This document shows, in pieces, positions 8,228 to 14,775 of a stretch of DNA of 64,000 nt (position 1 is the first letter of the stretch; the number at the start of each line of letters is the position of its first letter). The stretch spans positions 434,001 through 498,000 of the forward strand of contig NZ_VTTP01000003.1 of NCBI RefSeq assembly GCF_008364845.1, read 5' to 3'. Origin of the DNA: Actinotalea subterranea (GTDB lineage: Bacteria; Actinomycetota; Actinomycetes; Actinomycetales; Cellulomonadaceae). A model generated the notes under the pieces. It did no database searches and was not told where the DNA came from. It saw only the letters and a program-made list of their open reading frames with translations. A program made the position numbers and the translations under genes.

Positions 8228-8488
8228 ATGAGCCAGACCTCCCTGACGGACGCGAAGGCACACCTCTCTGCCTACGCCCAGGACGTCGTGAGCACGCACG
8301 AGCGGCTCTCCATCACGCGCAACGGACGCCGTGAGCTCGTGCTGGTCGCCGCGGACGACCTCGACGCACTCGAGGAGACGCTCGACATCCTCGCGAACCA
8401 GCACCTGATGTCGCAGATGCAGCAGGCGAAGGCGGACCTGGACGCCGGGCTGGGCGTCGAGCTCGACGCGCTGCCACCTCGCGAGTGA
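8228..8488 (+). CDS. type II antitoxin, Phd/YefM family
   Basis: An 86-residue protein starting at ATG 8228. The first 55 residues fit the Phd/YefM DNA-binding fold (SLTDAKAHLSAYAQDVVSTHERLSITRNGR, then an ELVLVAADDLDALEETL segment). The C-terminal 30 residues are the part that would wrap the toxin. It neutralises the toxin encoded by the overlapping next gene and should repress its own promoter, aided by the toxin. The stop overlaps the GTG of the toxin gene. Confidence 0.85.
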   Translation: MSQTSLTDAKAHLSAYAQDVVSTHERLSITRNGRRELVLVAADDLDALEETLDILANQHLMSQMQQAKADLDAGLGVELDALPPRE

Positions 8489-8754
8489 GCTACCGCATCC
8501 TCTGGTCGCCGACCGCCCGACGCGCCCTCGCCCAGGGTCTTCCCGAAGCTGTGGCTGCGGCCGCCTTCGAGTTCGCTCGCGGGCCGCTCGCGGCGAACCC
8601 GCACAGGGTCGGCAAGCGGCTCCGCCCACCGCTGGACGACAGGTTCTCGGCCCGGCGCGGCGAGTACCGAGTCCTGTACCTCATCGACGATGAGAGCGGG
8701 ACGGTGTCGGTGCTGACGGTCGAGCACCGCCGCGACGCCTACCGGACCCACTGA
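8485..8754 (+). CDS. type II toxin, RelE/ParE family
   Basis: An 89-residue protein starting at GTG 8485, with a 4-base overlap with the antitoxin. The opening SYRILWSPTARRALAQGLP, a conserved central region with RVGKRLRPPLDDRFSARRGEYRVLYLID, and a C-terminal VLTVEHRRDAYR are typical of RelE/YoeB-like mRNA interferases, with the basic and Tyr/His residues of the C-terminal strand present. It would cleave mRNA at the ribosome when free of antitoxin; the target is inferred from family. Its stop codon lies inside a hairpin that also covers the stop of the convergent gene. Confidence 0.85.
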   Translation: MSYRILWSPTARRALAQGLPEAVAAAAFEFARGPLAANPHRVGKRLRPPLDDRFSARRGEYRVLYLIDDESGTVSVLTVEHRRDAYRTH

Positions 8755-8767
8755 AGCCGCCGCTTCA
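8752..8767. terminator. short bidirectional hairpin between convergent genes
   Basis: TGAAGC and GCTTCA flank a 4-base CGCC loop. The left arm begins with the toxin TGA and the right arm ends with the reverse-complement stop of the diguanylate cyclase gene. No T-run follows, so termination strength is uncertain. Confidence 0.4.
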
Positions 8768-10258
8768 GGCTCGGCGGCGGTCGTCCTCGGGGAGCACCTC
8801 GTCCTCGCCGCGTGCGGTTCGCCGGGCGCGCTTGGTGCGGTACATCGCGGCGTCCGCCTCGGCGAACAGCGCGGCCGGGTTGTGGTGACCGTCGGTCGCG
8901 AGTGCCGCGCCGATGCTGGCCCCGACCGTGACGACGACCTCGCCCAGCTGCACGGGCCGGCTCACGGCCGCCTCGAGGCGGGCGACGATCGAGCCGACCT
9001 CCGCCTCGCCGCGCGCCTCCGTGAGGATGGCGCAGAACTCGTCGCCGCCCAGGCGAGCGAGGTGGTCGTGCGCGCGCAGGCACCCGGCGAGCCGGCGCGC
9101 GACGACCACCAGGAGGTCGTCGCCCGTCGCGTGGCCGTAGGAGTCGTTGACGGCCTTGAAGTGGTCCAGGTCGATGAACAGGACGGCGACGGCCGCACCC
9201 GGTGCGGCTTCCGGGAGGACCGCGGTCAGCCGGCGCATGAGCTCGGCGCGGTTCGGCAGGCCCGTGAGGTCGTCGTGCGCGGCGGCGTGCGCGAGCGCCT
9301 CGTGGTGCAGCAGGCGCTCGGTGACGTCGCGCTGGTCGACGACGAGGCCCTCGACGAGCGGGTCCTCGAGCAGGTTGTGGACGGTCCACTCGTACCAGCG
9401 GCGCTCGTGGCTCGCGAGGACGACGAGGACGTCGAGGCTCGTGCGGGCCTCGCGCCCCTCGGCGACGACCGTGTCGAGGCGCTCGCGGACCACCCCAACC
9501 TGCTCCGGGTCGACGAGGTCGAGCAGACGCCTCCCGAGGAGCGCCTGGGGCTGGTAGCCCATGCTGCGCTCGACGGCGGGGCTCACGTAGCTCAGAAGCC
9601 CCGCGGCGTCGCTCACCGCGAGCACGTCGGTCGAAGAGTCCATGAGCGCCCGCATGCGGGCCTCCGTGCGTGCCAGGGTCCGCTCCGAGCGTTCGCGTGC
9701 CGCGACCGAGGTGCCCACCTTGGCGATGCCCATGACTGCGAGCACGAGGATCCAGAGCGCGACGAGGTGGCTCACGACCGGGTCGACGACGGTGGGCACC
9801 CAGCCGAGGTGCACGCCCACCTGGCCGGCGACGGTGAACGCCGTCACGCACGCGGCGGCCACGCGCCACACCTGGCTGCCGGACCGCTGCACGTGCACGA
9901 CCGCCACGAAGACACCGGACGCGGGGACGACCATGCTCCAGCCCGCGATCCAGCCGTAGGCGGCGAACAGGCCGAACGCGATGATCAGGCGCGGCAGGGG
10001 GCGGGTGTCGAGCCGCCCGTCGCCAAGGCGCGACTGCACGGTCTGGGAGCCGCTGAGGAAGATCAGCGGGAGGAGCGGGGCGAGCACCCACGGCGAGCCC
10101 GTGACGAGGTCGCGGTCGGCGAGCCAGCGCAGCACCGGGAAGCCGCCGACCACGCTGACCGCCGTCGCCAGGGCGACGACGGTCCGCCGCGGCACGGAGA
10201 TGGTCGCGGGGTCGTCGTCGGGCGCCTGCTGCGCAGGGCGCCGGTGCCGCGTCGTCAT
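8765..10258 (-). CDS. membrane-anchored PAS-GGDEF diguanylate cyclase
   Basis: A 497-residue protein from ATG 10258. The N-terminal 185 residues hold about five hydrophobic segments (roughly 27-47, 57-70, 90-121, 133-150, 162-182). A coiled linker (185-205) leads to a PAS domain (about 205-315, ending in the usual VDQRDVTER) and a GGDEF domain from about 322. The signature GGDEF is at 404-408, and RxxD at 395-398 lies five residues before it, the position of the product-inhibition site, so the enzyme should be active and feedback-controlled. It makes cyclic di-GMP from GTP at the membrane. No EAL or HD-GYP domain is present. Monocistronic, with the convergent TA pair downstream. Confidence 0.92.
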   Translation of the reverse strand: MTTRHRRPAQQAPDDDPATISVPRRTVVALATAVSVVGGFPVLRWLADRDLVTGSPWVLAPLLPLIFLSGSQTVQSRLGDGRLDTRPLPRLIIAFGLFAAYGWIAGWSMVVPASGVFVAVVHVQRSGSQVWRVAAACVTAFTVAGQVGVHLGWVPTVVDPVVSHLVALWILVLAVMGIAKVGTSVAARERSERTLARTEARMRALMDSSTDVLAVSDAAGLLSYVSPAVERSMGYQPQALLGRRLLDLVDPEQVGVVRERLDTVVAEGREARTSLDVLVVLASHERRWYEWTVHNLLEDPLVEGLVVDQRDVTERLLHHEALAHAAAHDDLTGLPNRAELMRRLTAVLPEAAPGAAVAVLFIDLDHFKAVNDSYGHATGDDLLVVVARRLAGCLRAHDHLARLGGDEFCAILTEARGEAEVGSIVARLEAAVSRPVQLGEVVVTVGASIGAALATDGHHNPAALFAEADAAMYRTKRARRTARGEDEVLPEDDRRRA

Positions 10259-10348
10259 GTGTCCTCGAGCCGGTGTACTCGTCTGGTGCTCTTCCCCTCA
10301 TCATCGACCGCTCCGAGTCGATGATGAGGCGCCGGACGCGAGCAGGGC

Positions 10349-11137
10349 TCAGGACAGGCCGAGCGCCTCGAGCCAGCCCTCCGGCAGCGCCTGGTACCCG
10401 ACGAAGGACACGACGTCGAGGGCGGTGTGCGCGACGACGAGCGGCATGACCCGCCGTCGCCGCACGTAGTAGATCGAGAACACGAGGCCCATGACGACGT
10501 TCCCGACCGCCATGCCGGGGCCCTGGTACAGGTGGTACGCACCGCGCAGCAGCGAGCTCGCCGCGACGACGGCCGGGACGGTCCAGCCGCGCTCGAGCAG
10601 GCGCTCGACGAGGTAGCCGACGGCCACGACCTCCTCGAGCAGTGCGTTCTGCAGCGCCGAGAGGACGAGCACGGGGACGGCCCACCAGTACGGGTCGAGG
10701 CCCGACGCCGAGATCTGCACGTTCAGGCCCAGCGTGCGGCCGAGCAGGTAGAAGCCGAGACCCGGGATGCCGATGACCGCGGCGAGCCCGACGCCGAGGC
10801 CCAGGTCCCGGCCGATCCGGCTGCCGTCGAGCCCGATGCGTCGCACGGCGCTGCGGCCGTGGTCCGAGAGCAGGTACAGGGCGAGCGCCACCGGGACCAG
10901 GGCGAACCCGATCCCGACGACCTGGTACGTCAGATCCAGGTAGGGGCGCTCGGACTGCGCCGGGTTGAGCGTCGCGCTCTGCTGCGCGAGCGGGACCTCG
11001 CGCGTGTACCGCTCGTACAGGCGCAGGATCGCGTAGAGCGCCGACTTGCCGAGGGACAGCCCGAGGACGATCCAGATCTCCGCGCCCAGGCGGCGACGCG
11101 ACGCGGGGGTCGCAACGGCAGGGGCGTCGTCGTGCAC
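10349..11137 (-). CDS. CPBP-family intramembrane protease-like protein
   Basis: A 262-residue, largely hydrophobic protein starting at GTG 11137. The C-terminal half has the CPBP (ABI/CAAX protease) motifs: paired glutamates in ALLEEVVAVGYL, a histidine in LLRGAYHLYQG, and a final VVAHTALDVV with His and Asp. These would form the metal-binding active site in the membrane. Family members cleave prenylated or other membrane proteins or protect against bacteriocins; the substrate here cannot be told. TAGGTT on the minus strand sits 6 bases before the GTG, consistent with a leaderless message. It is divergent from the ABC exporter at 11297. Confidence 0.85.
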   Translation of the reverse strand: MHDDAPAVATPASRRRLGAEIWIVLGLSLGKSALYAILRLYERYTREVPLAQQSATLNPAQSERPYLDLTYQVVGIGFALVPVALALYLLSDHGRSAVRRIGLDGSRIGRDLGLGVGLAAVIGIPGLGFYLLGRTLGLNVQISASGLDPYWWAVPVLVLSALQNALLEEVVAVGYLVERLLERGWTVPAVVAASSLLRGAYHLYQGPGMAVGNVVMGLVFSIYYVRRRRVMPLVVAHTALDVVSFVGYQALPEGWLEALGLS

Positions 11138-11143
11138 GGGGTC

Positions 11144-11149
11144 AACCTA
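11144..11149 (-). promoter_or_regulatory. -10 hexamer TAGGTT of a leaderless promoter
   Basis: TAGGTT on the minus strand is 6 bases before the GTG at 11137 of the CPBP protein gene. No ribosome binding site is visible. Confidence 0.45.
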
Positions 11150-11296
11150 CGGGACGGTGCTGTGGGCCGCGCCGGCGGGCACGCGCCGTGGCGACCGGGC
11201 CGCGAGACGTGCGGCTCAGGCACCCGTCTGCGTGGCAGGGTGTGCGACGAGCCGGCCCCACGACCAGGTGCCGCGACGCACGCCCGAGGGGAGCCC

Positions 11297-12220
11297 ATGG
11301 ACGCGACCGACCAGGCCGTCGTCGTGCAGGCGACGGGGGTGACCCGACGCTTCGGGTCGACCGTCGCGCTCGACGACGTGAGCCTCACCGTCCGGCAGGG
11401 CGAGCTCGTGGGCCTGCTCGGCCCCAACGGCGCGGGCAAGACGACGCTCCTGAGCCTCGTGACCGGGCTCCGCCGGCCCGACTCGGGCGAGGTCCGGCTG
11501 TTCGGCGGGGACCCGCGCCGGCCCGAGAACCGCGCCCAGCTCGGCACGACCCCCCAGGAGACCGGCCTCCCCGCGACGCTGACCGTCGGGGAGGTCATCG
11601 ACTTCGTGGGCGGCCACTACCCGGCACCCATGACGCGGGCCGAGGTGCTCGAGCGCTTCGGCCTGACGGACCTCGCGCGGCGGCAGACCGGTGGCCTCTC
11701 GGGCGGGCAGAAGCGCCGGCTCGCGGTCGCGCTCGCGATGGTCGGGCGGCCGCGCCTCGTGCTCCTCGACGAGCCGACGACGGGCCTCGACGTCGAGGGC
11801 CGCAACGTCCTGTGGCAGGCGCTGCGCGACTACCACGCCGACGGCGCGACGGTCCTCCTGACGAGCCACTACCTCCAGGAGATCGAGGCGCTCGCGGAGC
11901 GGGTCGTGGTGATCGACCGCGGGACCGTCCTGGCGGACGACACGCTCGCGGCCGTGATCGCGCGCGTGGCGATGCGCCGCGTCACCGTGACCCTGCCGGG
12001 GGCGCAGGCCGCGAGCGTGCGGGCGCTGCCCGGCGTCGTCGGCGTCGAGCAGGCCGAGCCCGGGGCGCCGTTCCAGCTCCTCGTGGCCGACGCCGACGAG
12101 CTCGTGCGTGCCCTGGTGCGGTCCGACCTCACCTTCCACGACCTCGAGGTGCGCAGCGCCTCGCTCGAGGAGGCGTTCCTCGCCCTGACCGAACGCTCCG
12201 CGACGGAGGCGACCCGATGA
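11297..12220 (+). CDS. ABC transporter ATP-binding protein (ABC-2 exporter)
   Basis: A 307-residue ATPase from ATG 11297. Walker A is GPNGAGKTT, the signature is LSGGQKRRLA, Walker B is LVLLDEPTTGLD and the switch histidine is in LLTSHYLQE. The C-terminal 80 residues form the extra domain typical of drug or antibiotic exporters of the DrrA/CcmA class. It energises the permease encoded by the overlapping next gene (ATGA). The substrate is unknown; relatives export antibiotics, lipids or polysaccharides. Confidence 0.92.
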   Translation: MDATDQAVVVQATGVTRRFGSTVALDDVSLTVRQGELVGLLGPNGAGKTTLLSLVTGLRRPDSGEVRLFGGDPRRPENRAQLGTTPQETGLPATLTVGEVIDFVGGHYPAPMTRAEVLERFGLTDLARRQTGGLSGGQKRRLAVALAMVGRPRLVLLDEPTTGLDVEGRNVLWQALRDYHADGATVLLTSHYLQEIEALAERVVVIDRGTVLADDTLAAVIARVAMRRVTVTLPGAQAASVRALPGVVGVEQAEPGAPFQLLVADADELVRALVRSDLTFHDLEVRSASLEEAFLALTERSATEATR

Positions 12221-12969
12221 CCACCCTCCAGCTCGCTGTGCTGCACACCCGGTACCAGATCCTCGAGACCGTCCGGGTGCCCATCGCGGTGATCGGGAAC
12301 ATGATGTTCCCGGCGCTCGCGATGTTCTTCTTCGTCGTCCCGCAGCCCGAGGTCGCGGGCGACCCGACCGCCGCGACGGCCGCCGTCGGGCAGCTCGCGA
12401 TGTTCGCCGTCATGTCCACGTGCATGTTCACGTTCGGCGTCGGCGCGGCCGAGGACCGTGCGCTGCCCTTTGACCCCTACGTCCGCACGCTGCCCGCCGG
12501 GCCCGCGCCGCGCATGATCGGCCGGATGCTCACGGGCGGGTTCTTCGCCCTGCTAGGGCTGATCCCGCTGCTGCTCATCGGCTGGCTCTTCACCGACGCG
12601 ACAGTGACCGGCACCCAGTTCCTCGCGGCGGCCGGCGTGATCATCGCGGTCGCGCTGCCGTTCCTCGGGCTCGGCATCGGCATCGGCTACTCGATGAGCG
12701 CCAAGGCCGCGATCGCCGTCGTGCAGGTGATCCTCTTCCCCATGGCGTTCGCGGGCGGCCTGTTCATGCCGCCCGAGATCTTCCCCGGCTGGCTGGACGC
12801 GTTCTCGCAGGCCCTGCCGAGCCGCGCCGGCCGCGACCTGCTCGTGCAGGCCGTGACGGACCAGACGGCGGGCGCCTACGCCGTCCCCGTGCTGCTCGGC
12901 TGGGGCGTGCTCTTCACGGCGTTCGCGCTGTGGGCCTACCGCCGCGACGAGGGCCGCCGCTTCCGCTGA
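12217..12969 (+). CDS. ABC-2 type transporter permease
   Basis: A 250-residue integral membrane protein starting at ATG 12217, overlapping the ATPase stop. About six hydrophobic segments are visible, and the stretch LFPMAFAGGLFMPPEIFPGWLDAFSQALPSR is characteristic of ABC-2 permeases. It forms the membrane channel of the exporter with the preceding ATPase. A promoter for the next operon begins within 30 bases of its stop. Confidence 0.9.
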   Translation: MTTLQLAVLHTRYQILETVRVPIAVIGNMMFPALAMFFFVVPQPEVAGDPTAATAAVGQLAMFAVMSTCMFTFGVGAAEDRALPFDPYVRTLPAGPAPRMIGRMLTGGFFALLGLIPLLLIGWLFTDATVTGTQFLAAAGVIIAVALPFLGLGIGIGYSMSAKAAIAVVQVILFPMAFAGGLFMPPEIFPGWLDAFSQALPSRAGRDLLVQAVTDQTAGAYAVPVLLGWGVLFTAFALWAYRRDEGRRFR

Positions 12970-12998
12970 GCGTCGACCGCCGCACCGTGCCGTCTCGG

Positions 12999-13116
12999 TA
13001 GACTGGCCTCACCCAGGCCTCGCGCGGAGCGGCGGTGGGTCTCAACCACAAGCAGATCGGCGAGGTCGCACCATGTCCTGTCGCGCCACGTCGCAGCCCT
13101 GCGGGAGCCCGCGCCG
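12999..13116 (+). promoter_or_regulatory. prfC promoter and approximately 105-base leader
   Basis: TAGACT (12999-13004) is a good -10, giving a leader of about 105 bases before the prfC ATG, unusually long for this window. The leader has a small hairpin (GTGG, seven-base loop, CCAC, near 13035-13049), and a GTG at 13035 preceded by GGAG opens a frame in a different phase that runs past the prfC start. I recognise no known riboswitch or attenuator. There is no clear Shine-Dalgarno just before the ATG apart from GGGAG at 13103. Confidence 0.35.
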
Positions 13117-14721
13117 ATGAGCACCGACCCGGCCGAGCTCAGCGGGCCCACGCTCACCCCTGCCGACGGCGCACCGCGTCGCAGCATCGCGGTCATCTCG
13201 CACCCCGACGCGGGCAAGTCGACCCTCACGGAGGCGCTCGCCCTGCACGCGCGTGCCATCACGGAGGCGGGTGCCGTCCACGGCAAGGGCAACCGCGCCG
13301 GCGTCGTGTCCGACTGGCTCGAGATGGAGCAGAAGCGCGGCATCTCCATCACCTCGGCCGCGCTCCAGTTCGAGTTCGACGGCGTGGTCGTCAACCTGCT
13401 CGACACCCCGGGGCACGCCGACTTCTCGGAGGACACGTACCGCGTCCTGACGGCCGTGGACGCCGCGGTCATGCTGCTCGACGCGGCGAAGGGCCTCGAG
13501 CCGCAGACGCTCAAGCTCTTCGAGGTGTGCCGCAGGCGCGGCGTCCCCGTCATCACCTTCATCAACAAGTGGGACCGGCCGGGGCACGCGGCCCTCGAGC
13601 TCGTGGACGAGCTCGAGCAGCGCATCCACCTCCACGCGACCCCGGTGACGTGGCCCGTCGGCGAGGCCGGCGCCTTCCGCGGGCTCATCGACGCCAGGCA
13701 CGACGACGTCGTGGTGTACCGCCGCGCGCCGGGCGGGGCGACGCTCGCCGAGGAGCACCGCCTCACAGCGGCCGAGGCCGCCGCGCAGCACCCCGACGAG
13801 GTGGCCGACGCCGTCGACTCGATGGCGCTCCTGGGGCGTTACGACCCGGTGACCTTCCAGGCCGGGACCACGACCCCCCTGCTGTTCGGTGCCGCGCTCA
13901 CCAACATCGGCGTGCGACAGCTCCTCGAGGTCGTCACCACGATCGCACCGCCGCCGGGTGCCCGGCCCGACGTGCGCGGGGAGCTGCGGCCCGTCGACGC
14001 GCCGTTCAGCGGCGCCGTGTTCAAGATGCAGGCCGGCATGGACCCCAGGCACCGCGACCACGTCGCGTTCCTGCGCGTGAACTCCGGGGTGTTCCGCCGC
14101 GGCTCCGTCTACGTGCACGCGCAGAGCGGGCGGCCCTTCGCCACCAAGTACGCGGCGACGGTGTTCGGTCGCACGCGTGAGACCGTCGACGACGCCTTCC
14201 CGGGCGACATCGTCGGGCTCGGCAACGCCACGTCCCTGCGGGTCGGCGACACGCTCTTCGACCCGCAGGGTCCGCCCGTCGAGTTCCCCCCGCTGCCCGC
14301 GTTCGCGCCCGAGCACTTCATCGCGGCGCGGGCCGCCGACCCGGGCCGGTCGAAGCAGTTCCGCAAGGGCATCTCCCAGCTCGAGCAGGAGGGCGTGGTC
14401 CAGGTCCTCGTCTCCGAGGCGCGCGGCGACGGCCAGCCGATCCTCGCCGCGGTGGGCCCCCTCCAGTTCGAGGTCGCCTCGTTCCGCATGGAGCAGGAGT
14501 TCAACGCACCCATCCGGACGGAGTCCCTCGGCTACTCGCTCGCACGCCTCGCGAGCGACAGCGACGCCGAGCTGCTCGCCGGCGCCAGCGGGGTCGAGCT
14601 CGCCCAGCGCTCCGACGGCGTCAGGCTCGCCCTGTTCCGCGACGTGTGGCGGCTGCGCAGCCTCCAGCGGGACCGGACGGGCCTCGAGCTCGCGCCGCTG
14701 CCGGCAGACGCCACGACGTGA
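13117..14721 (+). CDS. prfC: peptide chain release factor 3
   Basis: A 534-residue GTPase of the elongation-factor class. P-loop HPDAGKSTLTEAL, G2/G3 region with EMEQKRGISIT and DTPGHADFSEDTYR, and G4 NKWD are all present, in the order and spacing of RF3. It removes RF1 and RF2 from the ribosome after peptide release. RF3 is patchily distributed in bacteria, so its presence is a useful marker. The gene stands alone, with its own promoter and a strong hairpin directly after the stop. Confidence 0.95.
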   Translation: MSTDPAELSGPTLTPADGAPRRSIAVISHPDAGKSTLTEALALHARAITEAGAVHGKGNRAGVVSDWLEMEQKRGISITSAALQFEFDGVVVNLLDTPGHADFSEDTYRVLTAVDAAVMLLDAAKGLEPQTLKLFEVCRRRGVPVITFINKWDRPGHAALELVDELEQRIHLHATPVTWPVGEAGAFRGLIDARHDDVVVYRRAPGGATLAEEHRLTAAEAAAQHPDEVADAVDSMALLGRYDPVTFQAGTTTPLLFGAALTNIGVRQLLEVVTTIAPPPGARPDVRGELRPVDAPFSGAVFKMQAGMDPRHRDHVAFLRVNSGVFRRGSVYVHAQSGRPFATKYAATVFGRTRETVDDAFPGDIVGLGNATSLRVGDTLFDPQGPPVEFPPLPAFAPEHFIAARAADPGRSKQFRKGISQLEQEGVVQVLVSEARGDGQPILAAVGPLQFEVASFRMEQEFNAPIRTESLGYSLARLASDSDAELLAGASGVELAQRSDGVRLALFRDVWRLRSLQRDRTGLELAPLPADATT

Positions 14722-14760
14722 GACGCCGCGGGTCCCCCGGCCAGGGAGACCCGCGGCGTC
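14722..14760. terminator. strong bidirectional terminator hairpin between prfC and copA
   Basis: Perfect 13-base arms (14722-14734 and 14748-14760, beginning GACGCCGCGG and ending CCGCGGCGTC) enclose a 13-base loop. It starts one base after the prfC stop and ends 15 bases before the copA stop, so it serves both convergent genes. No T-run is seen. Confidence 0.75.
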
Positions 14761-14775
14761 CGTCGTGCGGAGCGT

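Noticed and set aside
13035-14180. 381-codon frame starting in the prfC leader
   Set aside because: After the first 25 codons it is an out-of-phase shadow of prfC; only its start was kept as a possible leader element.
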